Source: Chrysogorgia sp. JL179-B06
Taxonomy: Eukaryota; Cnidaria; Anthozoa; Scleralcyonacea; Chrysogorgiidae
Length of the DNA stretch: 64,000 nucleotides
Direction: 5' to 3'
Assembly (NCBI GenBank): GCA_035772405.1
Contig: JAYKKM010000313.1
Coordinates: forward strand, 1-64,000
This document shows positions 13,013-24,059 of the stretch, piece after piece. The position numbers were made by a program, and so were the translations under genes. Within the stretch, counting starts at the first letter, position 1, and each line of letters begins with the position of its first letter. The notes under the pieces were generated by a model, which was given only the letters and a program-made list of their open reading frames with translations, had not been told where the DNA came from and did not search any database.

Positions 13013-13688
13013 GACATACCAAAAGTGAAATGTTTCCGACCACAATATCTTTTGAAGTACTAACTCTAAGAACTCATTCTACATATCTAATGAAAGCTTG
13101 ATTAACAGCCTCTGACATACCTACAAAAATATTTTTGTAACTGATAGTAACAGTTTGAAAAAAGCGACGACGCTTGGATTGGATTGACAAACTCCGACTA
13201 AATATTTTAGATAATTCAGACGACGATATCTTTTGAACTACTAACTCTAGAAAATCATGCTATACATCAAATAAAAGCCTGAATAACATACTCGGACATG
13301 TTTGCAAAACTATCATTGTAACTAATTAAACGATTTAAAAAACCGAAAACGGGTTTACCTTTAGTTTTGACGCCACGTATAAAACTTGATTTACGAACTT
13401 GACATCTTTCCGACGACGATATATTGCATTTTCACAGCCTTTTCACGATCTTTTTGAACTCAAATCTTCATTCAGCGTATAACCCGACAAAACACCTACT
13501 TTTCTTCTACGGTCAATTTAAATATTTATAATTCAAATGCAGATATTTACCATATTATCTAGTTACCAGGGCCAAATTTTCCGATGCCGCGCATGGGCCG
13601 TTGATCTTCAATATATATAATTATATAAACTGATCCTAGATCTAGGAATGGCTTGGATCTCACGTGATAAGGGACTAAACGCCGGTCG

Positions 13689-13756
13689 ATATTAGCACCC
13701 TCGCCCTCAGGACTTCGGCCTTCGGCCGGCGCTTCGCGCCGGGCGAGGGGATAACT
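13689..13756. repeat. GC-capped foldback hairpin, inverted relative of 8773-8848
   Basis: It has the same modules as the 8773 hairpin in opposite orientation (CACCCTCGCCCTCAGG, GGCCTTCGGCC, GGCGCTTCGCGCC, GGGCGAGGGG). Adjacent sequence back to about 13650 is also shared in inverse, including the TTTAGTCCCTTATCACG motif. Confidence 0.75.
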
Positions 13757-13758
13757 AC

Positions 13759-13812
13759 TGTATGTAACCATGTATATTCTTTAGCCTCTTTACTCTCCTT
13801 AGCCCTCCTTAA
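13759..13812 (+). repeat. Left flank of the decamer satellite, inverted copy at 17985-18040
   Basis: The block TATGTAACCATGTATATTCT followed by AGCCTCTTTACTCTCC and the first TTAGCCCTCC unit is repeated in reverse complement at the right end of the satellite. It marks the continuation of the left arm 8419-8527 after the inserted block. Confidence 0.8.
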
Positions 13813-14518
13813 AACACGATCAAGTCGGTTTTCTTTGTAGGTTTATATAAATCGCTATTAAACCTATCAAGAACAATAGATGATTTTGAAAGCAGGCGGC
13901 GGCTTTTGAATTGTCTCGGGGGAAAATGGGGTTAACAATGAAATGATTAGCTGATTGACATACGTGGCAGGGATTATATATATACAATCCCTATAGGATC
14001 TCTGCCACAACTTTCCCGAGTTGAGTACGCTGGTAGCGATCCCAAACAAGAAGGAGAGCAAGGTTTCGCCTATCTCAGGTAGCGGACGCTGGTAATACAA
14101 GAGACAAGCGATTTCGTTTCTTGAAAAATTGTTGGTTTAGTCAGTACTTTATGACACCGACCGTTCAATATAAAATGCGGGAGTGATACTAAATCAATGC
14201 GTATGCGTAAGAATCTCGAACATTATTTATACACATTATTCATGCTAATCATTCAAACAAACTTGTAGAAGTCCGTACCTGTACATATATTCACCTTACT
14301 TCTGAAGTTCTGTAATAAACTTTTATTCAAACGTTGCTTTGGAGTCTTTTTATTTCATAAAATCCCGTGCATTCGACCTAAGAATATCATCGTTCGCTTC
14401 ACAACAGAACCACTGCACCAAACAAGAAAATGTCATACCTACATATTAGCTATTATGAATATATCGATAATCTTTTCCCTTGGGGCTTCAAAACCTCTTT
14501 CAATCGTGTTTTAAGTCG
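13813..14518. other. No recognisable gene
   Basis: Contains a 77-codon open minus frame (13867-14100) with no similarity I recognise. Nothing else supportable. Confidence 0.4.
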
Positions 14519-14620
14519 GTTAAAAACCTCGAACCTCGGCTTTAAGCCAGATTAATCCCTCGGGGCCTGCGGCCCCTCGGGTTATATCTGGCTTAAAGCC
14601 TCGCTTCTCGGTTTTTAACC
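14519..14620. repeat. GC-capped foldback hairpin, about 102 bp
   Basis: The stem arms start GGTTAAAAACCTCG and contain GGCTTTAAGCCAGAT, closing with ATCTGGCTTAAAGCC and GGTTTTTAACC. The cap is CCTCGGGGCCTGCGGCCCC. It abuts the start of the decamer satellite. Confidence 0.85.
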
Positions 14621-14621
14621 T

Positions 14622-17600
14622 ATACTTAGCCCTCCTTAGCCCTCCTTAGCCCTCCTAAGCCATCCTTAGCCCTCCTTAGGCATACTTAGCCATCCTTAGC
14701 CCTCCTTAGGTATACTTAGGCATACTTCGCCCTCCCTTAGCCCTCCTTAGCCATACTTAGCCATCCTTAGCCCTCCTTAGGCATACTTAGCCCTCCTTAG
14801 GCATACTTAGCCCTCCTTAGGCATACTTAGCCCTCCTTAGTCATCCTTGGCCCTCCTTAGGCATACTTAGCACTTCTTAGGCATACTTAGCCCTCCTTAG
14901 CCATCCTTAGCCCTCCTTAGATATACTTAGCCCTCCTTGGCCATCCTTAGCCCTCCTTAGGCATACTTAGCCCTCCTTAGGCATCCTTAGCCCTCCTTAG
15001 CCATACTTAGCCATCCTTAGCCCTCCTTAGGCATACTTAGCCCTCCTTAGGCATCCTTAGCCCTCCTTAGCCATCCTTAGCCATCCTTATGCATACTTAG
15101 CCCTCCTTAGGCCATACTTAGCCCTCCTTAGCCATCCTTAGCCCTCCTTAGCCCTCCTTAGGCATACTTAGCCCTCCTTAGGCATACTTAGCCCTCCTTA
15201 GCCCTCCTTAGGCATACTTAGCCTCCTTATAGGCATACTTAGCCATCCTTAGCCCTCCTTAGGCATACTTAGCCCTCCTTAGGCATACTTAGTCATCCTT
15301 AGCCCTCCTTAGATATACTTAGCCCTCCTTGGCCATCCTTAGGCATACTTAGCCCGCCATAGGCATCCTTAGCCCTCCTTAGCCATCCTTAGCCATCCTT
15401 AGGCATACTTAGCCCTCCTTAGGCATACTTAGCCCTCCTTAGGCATACTTAGCCCTCCTTAGGCATACTTAGCCCTCCTTAGCCCTCCTTAGGCATACTT
15501 AGCCCTCCTTAGCCATACTTAGCCATCCTTAGCCCTCCTTAAGCATACTTAGCCCTCCTTAGGCATACTTAGCCCTCCTTAGGCATACTTAGCCCTCCTT
15601 AGGCATACTTAGCCATCCTTAGCCCTCCTTAGCCATCCTTAGCCCTCCTTGGCCATCGTTAGGCATACTTAGCCCTCCTTAGCCCTCCTTAGCCATCCTT
15701 AGCCCTCCTTAGGCATACTTAGCCCTCCTTAGGCATACTTAGCCCTCCTTACGCATCCTTAGCCCTCCTTAGCCATCCTTAGGCATACTTAGCCCTCCTT
15801 ATGCATACTTAGCCCCCCTTAGCCCTCCTTAGGCATACTTAGCCCTCCTTAGTCATACTTAGCCCTCCTTAGGCATACTTAGCCCTCCTTAGCCATCCTT
15901 AGGCATACTTAGCCCTCCTTAGGCATACTTAGCCCTCCTTAGGCATACTTAGCCATCCTTAGCCCTCCTTAGCCATCCTTAGCCCTCACTTAGCCCTCCT
16001 TAGCCCTCCTTAGGCATCCTTAACCCTCCTTAGCCATCCTTAGCCCTCCTTAGCCATACTTAGCCCTCCTTGGCCATCCTTAGCCCTCCTTAGGCATACT
16101 TAGCCCTCCTTTAGCCCTTCTTAGGCATACTTAGCCCTCCTTAGGCATACTTAGCCATCCTTAGCCCTCCTTAGCCATCCTTAGCCCTCCTTAGGCATCC
16201 TTAACCCTCCTTAGCCATCCTTAGCCCTCCTTAGCCATCCTTAGCCCTCCATAGCCATACTTAGCCCTCCTTGGCCATCCTTAGCCCTCCTTGGCCATCC
16301 TTAGCCCTCCTTAGGCATACTTAGCCCTCCTTAAGCCCTCCTTAGCCATCCTTAGCCCTCCTTAGGCATACTTAGCCCTCCTTAGGCATACTTTAGCCCT
16401 CCTTAGGCATAACTTAGCCCTCCTTAGGCATACTTAGCCCTCCTTAGGCATACTTAGCCATCCTTAGCCCTCCTTGGGCATACTTAGCCCTCCTTAGGCA
16501 TCCTTGCCCTCCTTAGCCATCCTTAGCCATACTTAGCCCTCCTTGGCCATCCTTAGCACCTCCTTAGGCATACTTAGCCCTCCTTAGGCATACTTAGCCC
16601 TCCTTAGGCATACTTAGCCCTCCTTAGGCATACTTAGCCCTCCTTAGCCCTCCTTAGGCATACTTAGCCATCCTTAGCCCTCCTTGGGCATACTTAGCCC
16701 TCCTTAGGCATCCTTAGCCCTCCTTAGCCATCCTTAGCCATACTTAGCCCTCCTTGGCCATCCTTAGCCATCCTTGGCCATCCTTAGCCCTCCTTATGCA
16801 TACTTAGCCCTCCTTAGCCCTCCTTAGGCATACTTAGCCCTCCTTACGCATACTTAGCCCTCCTTAGCCCTCCTTAGGCATACTTAGCCATCCTTAGCCC
16901 CTCCTTAGCCATCCTTAGCCCTCCTTAGCCATACTTAGCCATCCTTAGCCCTCCTTAGGTATACTTAGGCCATACTTAGCCCTCTTAAGCCATCCTTAGC
17001 CCTCCTTAGGCATACTTAGCCCTCCTTAGCCCTCCTTAGATATACTTAGCCCTCCTTAGATATACTTTAGCCCTCCTTAGCCATACTTAGCCATCCTTAG
17101 CCCTCCTTAGGCATACTTAGCCCTCCTTAGGCATACTTAGCCCTCCTTAGGCATACTTAGCCATCCTTAGCCCTCCTTAGCCATCCTTAGCCCTCCTTAG
17201 CCCACCTTAGCCATCCTTAGCCCTCCTAAGGCACACTTAGCCCTCCTTAGCCATCCTTAGCCATCCTTAGGCATACTTAGCCCACCTTAGCCATCCTTAG
17301 CCCTCCTAAGGAATACTTAGCCCTCCTTAGGCATACTTAGCCCTCCTTAGCCATCCTTAGCCCTCCTTAGCCTTAAGGGCTAAGGAGGGCTAAGTATGCC
17401 TAAGGAGGGCTAAGTATGCCTAAGGGATGGCTAAGGAGGGCTAAAGATGCCTAAGGAGGGCTAAGTATGCCTAAGGAGGGCTAAGTATGCCTATCCTTAG
17501 CCCTCCTTGGCCATCCTTAAGCCCTCCTTAGGCATACTTAGCCCTCCTTAGCCCTCCTTGGCCATCCTTAGCCCTCCTTAGGCATACTTAGCCCTCCTTA

Positions 17601-18003
17601 GCCCTCCTTAGCCATCCTTAGCCCTCCTTAGGCATACTTAGCCCTCCTTAGGCATACTTAGCCCTCCTTACGCATCCTTAGCCCTCCTTAGCCATCCTTA
17701 GGCCATACTTAGCCCTCCTTATGCATACTTAGCCCTCCTTAGCCCTCCTTAGGCATACTTAGCCCTCCTTAGGCATACTTAGCCATCCTTAGCCCTCCTT
17801 AGGCATACTTAGCCCTCCTTAGGCATACTTAGCCCTCCTTAGGCATCCTTAGCCCTCCTTAGCGCTCCTTAGCCCTCCTTAGCCATCCTTAGCCCTCCTT
17901 AGATATACTTAGGAGGGCTAAGTATGCCTAAGGAGGGGTAAGGATGGCTTAGGAGGGCTAAGGAGGCTTAGGAGGGCTAAGGAGGGCTAAGGAGGGCTAA
18001 GGA
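14622..18003. repeat. Decamer satellite, about 3.4 kb (roughly 330 units)
   Basis: The array is built from interchangeable 10-bp units, mainly TTAGCCCTCC, TTAGGCATAC and TTAGCCATCC, with rarer TTAGCCATAC and TTAGATATAC. CCCTCC and GCATAC units often alternate, giving a 20-bp higher period. Occasional one-base insertions or deletions shift the register. Two stretches run in the opposite orientation. No coding potential was found. The unit is not a telomeric repeat, although TTAGGC occurs inside it. Confidence 0.97.
17372..17492 (-). repeat. Inverted block inside the decamer satellite
   Basis: The units read GGAGGGCTAA and GTATGCCTAA on the plus strand, the reverse complement of the surrounding array. 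The left junction is a local palindrome (CCTTAAGG). A second inverted block runs from about 17909 to 18003 at the right end of the array. Confidence 0.9.
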
Positions 18004-18042
18004 GAGTAAAGAGGCTTAAGAATATACATGGTTACATATTTA

Positions 18043-18157
18043 TTATATGATACACTATAATGGGGGTCAGATAAAGTACCTACCACTTATCATGCTGTCG
18101 ACCGCTGACCACAAAATGACTTTTCTGAAATTAACTTTGTTTTGCGCCGTGAGTTAA
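18043..18157 (-). repeat. Right arm of dispersed inverted repeat (partner 8419-8527)
   Basis: Reverse complement of the left arm. Unlike the left arm, it is joined directly to the satellite flank through TATTTATTATATGATACAC, and so represents the empty state for the 8528-13758 insertion. Confidence 0.8.
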
Positions 18158-18690
18158 TGAAAAATCTCATCTTTAACAACTATAAAAACCTTTACTCTAA
18201 TAATTCCATTAATACCAATAAACTCTTAATTATAGAAGCTTTTACACAGCTTTCCTGTTTTTGTTTGATGTTATCACAATGTCACACCTTATGGTCACAA
18301 TGACAAGTAATTAATTAACATCTGTAATATAAAATAGGTTTCCTTTTTCTTCTTACTGGTTTGGAAAATAAAACTGGTTTAAAAAAATTGTGCCAGATCA
18401 AAAATATTTGCCCCAATTCAAATAAATTTGCCCCACAACATATACATGCTTGAAGTTGTCATTGTTTTCTAGCATGGCATTGGCATATGTTAAAAAGTGC
18501 TCCACTTGGACACATATAATTTTGAGTTGATATTGTTGATGTTTTTGTGGTAGTGAAAACTGTGGTATGAATAATTATCTAGTCTATTTAGGCAATCCAT
18601 AGACCGCATTGGAATCGTGATTCATTCAGTGTAGACACTATACAGTGTAGACACTTATATACCTGTGCAACAATAAATACTATATATCAA
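18158..18690. other. No recognisable gene
   Basis: AT-rich spacer. A short direct duplication of CAGTGTAGACACT lies near 18635-18655, just before the retrotransposon repeat A1. Confidence 0.4.
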
Positions 18691-18773
18691 GGTCGACCAT
18701 TAGCGAACTGACCGTAGCCAGAGCAGGACACGGCCTTAGAGGGCAGTAACGAGAGCGTGTGGAATTGAAACAT
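18691..18773 (+). repeat. Split direct repeat A1
   Basis: It starts GGTCGACCATTAGCG and ends near GGAATTGAAACATT. It is about 83 bp and nearly identical to A2 at 22979-23058 apart from a few one-base indels. An ATG at 18782, just after A1, opens about 38 codons before a stop and is the likely start of the decayed first ORF. Confidence 0.85.
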
Positions 18774-18781
18774 TGTAAGTA

Positions 18782-19671
18782 ATGGCGCAAAATGGGGTAA
18801 CTAGCGAAGATAACACTGGGATGGACGTCCGTATCCCAGTCCGCGGAAGTCCAAGCAAGCCTAAAAGAAGCGGTAACCCAGGCGGTAGTTCAGAATGAAC
18901 ATCCCAGGACCCAATAACGCAAAGGGCCAAAAGCCAACACCAAACGGTGGTAGCACAGGTTAAAACCGAGAAGCAGAGACCAGGTATGTCGCGATTTATC
19001 GACCGTGAAGACGCGCAAGGTATGTTGAGTGCACCTTCCTTTGTTGGTATTCATGTAGGAGAACCGGCTGCTCGCGGTTAAATATATGCCTGTTTAAATA
19101 TCGTAGAAATGTCGGAACTTATGCCAGAAAATCTGGAAAGCCATAGCATGGAATGCCCCTCGTCTACAATTGACGGCGCAGCAATAATCGTGGAGTGCTT
19201 TAACAGCTACACCTCCGTCATAGTGGTGTATTCCCACAGATAGAGCCCGTGAATGATCTGTTAGGTGATAATGATGATGATAATGCGAATGGCGAAACGT
19301 TTTAGTGGTAGGGATTGGTATAATTATGATCGCGCTTTTCGTATGGAAGCGGCCGCTGCTAACCTCACAGATTGGAGCGTATTGAAAGCGTATCTGTGTA
19401 ATTACCATATAAACGTGGGGGGCGCAGCTGGTCATCTCCCGTGGGCAATCGCTACGAAGCACGAGGTGATGACATAACTAGAGAAACGGGCGTCTCTTTG
19501 AGTCGCGGATCATGCCGCAGCCCTCGCGGCCATTGTAGATTTCATCACGCTTGCGACAAATGCGGAGGCCCGCACCGAAGCATCCAATGCCAGCAGCAGC
19601 AATTATCCACTCCATTATTATCGCTCAAGATCACCCCAACGCTTCGACCGATCAAAGAGAGCACAGTCTAA
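18782..19671 (+). pseudogene. Gag-like remnant of the split-direct-repeat retrotransposon
   Basis: After the short opening frame (MAQNGVTSEDNTG at 18782) the reading continues only in pieces. At 19265-19477 the peptide KRFSGRDWYNYDRAFRMEAA followed by NLTDWSVLKAYL resembles the conserved gag core of DIRS-order elements. At 19530-19590 a cysteine/histidine cluster (CRFHHACDKCGGPHRSIQC) resembles the zinc-finger end of such gag proteins. The frames change between the pieces, so no intact protein is made. The family match is from recognition of motifs, not a search. Confidence 0.55.
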
Positions 19672-19861
19672 ATGAACTGTCACCACGCACTGTTATAAAC
19701 ATCGCGCTTGAAATTACACGCAACGGAAATATGCCGACATCGGTGTCACCAGTTGATGTCACCAACTTGAAAATACAATAAATGTCGCACCCGGATACGG
19801 TTTTCGTTATTGTTTTCGTTTGGGTTTTCACAAATAGTTATCAAAGCTCAAGTCCGCAGAA

Positions 19862-20605
19862 TCAAATTGCCCGTCGACCCTCGAACACCCGGCGGGAATT
19901 AACGAAATATTTTATGAAAGAGTTGCAACTCGGCGGGTTTTTGGTCCTACGATAGCACCACCGATTGAAAACTTTACGCGTGAGATGTTTTGGTGTGATA
20001 CCTAAGAAGGGCAACGACAATTGGCGGCTTATTCTTGACCTGTCACATCTCACGGCCAATAGCGCAAACGACAGAATAATAAAAAAAGAATTTCTATTGA
20101 CTTACACGAAGTTGAAGAAAGCCATAGTTACGATTATGCGCTACAGTAGAGGGTATAGCTGATAGATATATGTTGGATTGCGTTGGCGAGAAAGATACTA
20201 TGTCGACTTAGCCCATTGGCAGAACTGTTTGAATGGATTTTTGAGGAACAAACGTTCGGAATAGCCTACAAAGAATTGTTCCCTATTGCATTGGCTTGCC
20301 ATGTGTGGGGACGGGAGTGGTCACGAAACGTATCTAGTTCTTGTGCGACAATGAAAGCGTAGTGGCCATAATCAAGTCTGGCACGTCTAAAGACTCGAAC
20401 ATTATGCACCTGCCTTCGCGAATTGTTACTTAACGCTGCACGATTTAATTTTAATGTGTCCGCCATTCATGTCCCTGGTAAGACAAATGCTCTAGCTGAT
20501 GCATTATCGCGCTTTAACATGCAGGCGTTTTTTCAAATTAGCACCACAGGCATCTGCGACACCAGTAACCATCCCTCAAAAGGTATTGAGGCACCTTACG
20601 GCTAA
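19862..20605 (+). pseudogene. Reverse transcriptase / RNase H remnant (DIRS-order pol)
   Basis: Reverse transcriptase is represented by FGVIPKKGNDNWRLILDLSH (about 19985-20045). The RNase H part is spread over frames at about 20275-20605: LFPIALACHVWG, a CDNESVVAIIKSGTSKD stretch, then FNVSAIHVPGKTNALADALS and RFNMQAF. The HVPGKxNxxADALSRF signature is diagnostic for this order of elements. Most of the fingers and palm, including the catalytic YxDD region, is deleted or unreadable, so the copy is dead. Confidence 0.7.
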
Positions 20606-20639
20606 TTTTCATGGGCTAGACAACGGTTACGGGATAGTA

Positions 20640-20730
20640 TTAACGGTATTAGTTATATATATATATTAAAAAAAACAACAAAAAAAACCAAAAAAAAACA
20701 AAAAAAAAAAAAAAACCAAAAAAAAAACAC
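20640..20730. repeat. A-rich low-complexity tract
   Basis: A short (TA)n run followed by about 70 bases of A-runs broken by single C or CC. It separates the RNase H remnant from the minisatellite. Confidence 0.8.
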
Positions 20731-20945
20731 ATGTGTGTCGTCATATATAGTCAATCGTGAAGGGTTCAGGCCCCGCACGGTATCATGGGCTCGTTAACCT
20801 CTGGGTAGCAATCTGTATTATAGTGCCAAATACTGTCGTGATGTTTGTGGAGATGCCACTTGTGGTGGTAACCATATCATATAATTTTTTTTGCCTCTCT
20901 CTCCAAGTTCATATAACTCTCCCGGTTAATGCAGGTAACACCCTA

Positions 20946-22640
20946 TTCTATTTGAACATCGGGGAGATACCCACAGGAAGTGGTGACCTATATGCCATTT
21001 GAACATCGGGGAGATACCAACGTCGGGGAGTATAACCACAGGATGTGGTTACCCCATATGCTATTTGAACGTCGGGGAGATACCCACAGGAAGTGGTGAC
21101 CCCATTCGGCATTTGAACGTCGGGGAGATTACCCACAGGAAGTGGTGACCCCATTCGGCATTTGAACATCGGGTACCCACAGGAAGTGGTGACCCCATTC
21201 GGCATTTGAAACATCGGGGGGAGATACCCACAGGAAGTGGTGACCCCATATGCCAGTGTAACGTCGGGGAGATAACCACAGGATGTGGTGACCCCATATG
21301 CTATTTGAACGTCGGGGAGATACCCACAGGAAGTGGTGACCCCCATTCGGCATTTGAACGTCGGGGAGATACCCACAGGAAGTGGTGACCCCATTCGGCA
21401 TTTGAACATCGGGTACCCACAGGAAGTGGTGACCCCATTCGGCATTTGAACATCGGGGAGATACCCACAGGAAGTGGTGACCCCATATGCTATTTGAACG
21501 TCAGGGAGATACCCACAGGAAGTGGTGACCCCATATGCTATTTGAACGTCAAGGAGATACCCACAGGAAAGTGGTGACCCCATTCGGCATTTGAACATCG
21601 GGGAGATACCCACAGGAAGTGGTGACCCCATTCGGCATTTGAACATCGGGGAGATACCCACAGGAAGTGGTGACCCCATATGCTATTTGAACGTGAGATA
21701 CCCACAGGAAGTGGTGACCCTATATGCCATTTGAACATCGGGCAGATACCCACAGGGAGTGGTGACCCCATTCGGCATTTGAACATCGGGGAGATACCTA
21801 CAGGGAAGTGGTGACCCCATATGCCAGTGTAACGTCGGGGAGATACCCACAGGAGTGGTGACCCCATATGCTATTTAAAACTGCGGGGAGATACCCACAA
21901 GAAGTGGTGACCCCATATTCCTTTTAAACTTCGGGGGAGATACCCACAGGAAGTGGTGACCCCATATTCCTTTTAAACTTCGGGGAGATACCCACAGGAA
22001 GTGGTGACCCCATATTCCTTTTAAACTTCGGGGAGATACCACAGGAAGTGGTGACCCCATATTCCTTTTAAACTTCGGGGAGATACCCACAGGAGTGGTG
22101 ACCCCATATTCCTTTTAAACTTCGGGGAGATACCCACAGGAAGTGGTGACACCATTTGGCATTTGAACGTCGGGGAGATACCCACAGGAAAGTGGTGACC
22201 CCATATGCTATTTGAACGTCGAGGAGATACCCACAGGAAGTGGTGACGCCCATATTCCTTTTAAACTTCGGGGAGATACCCACAGGAAGTGGTGACCCCA
22301 TTCGGTATTTGAACGTCGGGGAGATACCCACAGGAAGTGGTGACCCCATATGCTATTTAAACTGCGGGGAGATACCCACAGGAGAGTGGCGACCCCATAT
22401 GCTATTTAAACTTCGGGGAGATACCCACAGGAAGTGGTGACACCATTTGGCATTTGAACGTCGGGGAGATACCCACAGGAAGTGGTGACCCCATATGCTA
22501 TTTGAACGTCGGGGAGATACCCACAGGAAGTGGTGACCCCATATGCTATTTGAACGTTGAGGAGATACCCACAGGAAGTGGTGGCCCATTTTTCATTTTA
22601 TTAACTGCGGGGAGATACCCACAGGAAGTGGTTGTAATCA
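20946..22640. repeat. 48-bp minisatellite, about 35 copies
   Basis: The unit contains GGGGAGATACCCACAGGAAG, then TGGTGACCCCA, and a variable tail such as TATGCTATTTGAACGTC, TTCGGCATTTGAACATC or TATTCCTTTTAAACTTC. The tail types cluster: TATTCC tails are concentrated at about 21900-22140, CGGCAT tails in the first half. Because 48 is a multiple of three and the unit has no stop in several frames, long false open frames appear on both strands (a 243-codon frame at 20948-21679 minus). Units vary by one-base indels, so no protein is likely. Confidence 0.95.
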
Positions 22641-22746
22641 CGTGCGGGACGTGGATCTCAGAAGTTTGCGAAGGTGGAAGGTTAGGGAGGGATTACCAGA
22701 TTGGTTACTTGGAAGTGTAATGCTTGTAAGGAACTAAGCATTACTA

Positions 22747-22883
22747 TGGTGGTCAGATCAAGATCAGCTCGCGTTATCCTGACCTGAATTCCAAGTAACA
22801 ATAATGCTGGCGTGCAAAACCCTGTAGCAAGACCATGCACCTAACCTTCCACAATTGGTAAGTAAAGTGTACGTAGGTGTTAA
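22747..22883 (+). repeat. Split direct repeat B1
   Basis: It starts TGGTGGTCAGATCAAGATCA and ends GTACGTAGGTGTTAA. It is matched by B2 at 23153-23288 with a one-base difference in length. Confidence 0.9.
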
Positions 22884-22978
22884 ATGAGGTTATGTAATAA
22901 CCAAGGTTAACAACAAGGGAACTGCGCAAGTGCGGGGGACATCGGAGTATCATATGACAAGCAATGTTGGGATAGCAG

Positions 22979-23058
22979 GTTCGACCATTAGCGACTGACC
23001 GTAGCCAGAGCAGGAGACGGCTTAGAGGGCAGTAACGAGAGCGTGTGGAATTGAACAT
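22979..23058 (+). repeat. Split direct repeat A2
   Basis: Second copy of A1, located between B1 and B2 as expected for Ngaro/PAT ends. It differs from A1 by a few one-base indels. Confidence 0.85.
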
Positions 23059-23152
23059 CCACCAACCCTCCCTTTACACAAAGAAACGATTAAGGTGCAA
23101 TAACTTCCACCAAAAGCTTTTGGTGTGATAGGTGCAGGTCGACAACAGGGTG

Positions 23153-23288
23153 TGGTGGTCAGATCAAGATCAGCTCGCGTTATCCTGACCTGAATTCCAA
23201 GTAACAATAATGCTGGCGTGCAAAACCCTGTAGCAAGACCTGCACCTAACCTTCCACAATTGGTAAGTAAAGTGTACGTAGGTGTTAA
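23153..23288 (+). repeat. Split direct repeat B2 (right end of the element)
   Basis: Second copy of B1. Similarity between the copies ends at GGTGTTAA, which marks the right boundary of the element. Confidence 0.9.
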
Positions 23289-24059
23289 TGGTTAATATAT
23301 CTGCACCAGTCCATCAAGTCATGTGTAAAATATTAAAGTAATGATTTTCCTTTATCTGAAATCATTATAGCAATCACTTCCAACGAATGTAAATACCAAT
23401 ATTAATTGCTTCCAGTTTTACTATTGTTAGACGCATGTACGCATTGCGTACCTATTTTTCTTCTTTGTGGATGATGTCATCACACCTTATGTATCAGTAT
23501 ATATAGACCTAGGCTACGTTTTTGTAATCACTTAGTCTGATGATGATTTTGTAATAAAATCGAAATATCAACTTTTCAATAATCTCGTCTTGTTATTGAC
23601 TCATATCTTGAGTTCTCAGGATGTCTTTATTTTTCGGAATGTGTTTTATTTTATAATACCGGTACAATGTTTGTGTATAATTATATAATATTAATAAAAG
23701 AAACAGAAGTATTCTAACAGAATAAAAGGTTTATCAAGCGTATCAATAGTCAGATAACACTTTTGGTCTGGGATAAATTTAGGTATTGAATCTTTTGGTA
23801 TCTGACTTTATACTGACAATTAGACAATAACTTAATAAGGAATATGCAGATTACAGTTCATATTGCAGTAGGGTACATGTATGTACATATTTGCAATGCC
23901 AGTATTGTAAATCATTCATAGTTATGCAGTTTCATGAATACAACTCAACTGTACTTTGAGTGAAATTATGAGTATGCCACTGTTAAACATGCATGTTGGA
24001 TATTTATTATGAAAAACCATATCTGACATATATTAACTTTAATTATGTAATGTTATATA
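23289..24059. other. No recognisable gene
   Basis: AT-rich. It holds the hammerhead-like motif at 23537 and nothing else supportable. Confidence 0.4.
23537..23570 (+). ncRNA. Hammerhead-like core (imperfect)
   Basis: CTGATGA (23537-23543) is followed by a 6-bp hairpin (GATTTT ... AAAATC) and then GAAA (23562-23565). One unpaired T sits between CTGATGA and the hairpin, which departs from the consensus, and I see no convincing stem III with a NUH triplet. It may be a decayed ribozyme of a Penelope-like terminus or coincidence. Confidence 0.3.

Larger units (their letters stand above)
18691..23288 (+). mobile_element. Decayed tyrosine-recombinase (Ngaro/PAT-like) retrotransposon with split direct repeats
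   Basis: Repeats are ordered A1 (18691-18773), coding remnants, B1 (22747-22883), A2 (22979-23058), B2 (23153-23288). This A1 ... B1-A2-B2 layout is the established split-direct-repeat arrangement of Ngaro and PAT elements in the DIRS order. Between A1 and B1, in order, are gag-like pieces, a zinc-knuckle-like motif, reverse transcriptase pieces and an RNase H tail typical of DIRS-order pol. All are broken by frameshifts and stops. No tyrosine recombinase (HxxR...Y) is visible; its expected place is occupied by a 48-bp minisatellite. The assignment to the order is firm; the exact family is inferred from the repeat layout. Confidence 0.75.

Noticed and set aside
14622..18003. Telomere array
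   Set aside because: TTAGGC occurs inside the decamer, but the period is 10, the units vary, and the array is internal with inverted blocks. No hexamer telomere repeat is present.
20948..21679. 243-codon minus-strand open frame
   Set aside because: It is the 48-bp minisatellite read in a frame without stops. Its repeats (SPLPVGISP) change frame with each indel, and there is no start, domain or splice context.
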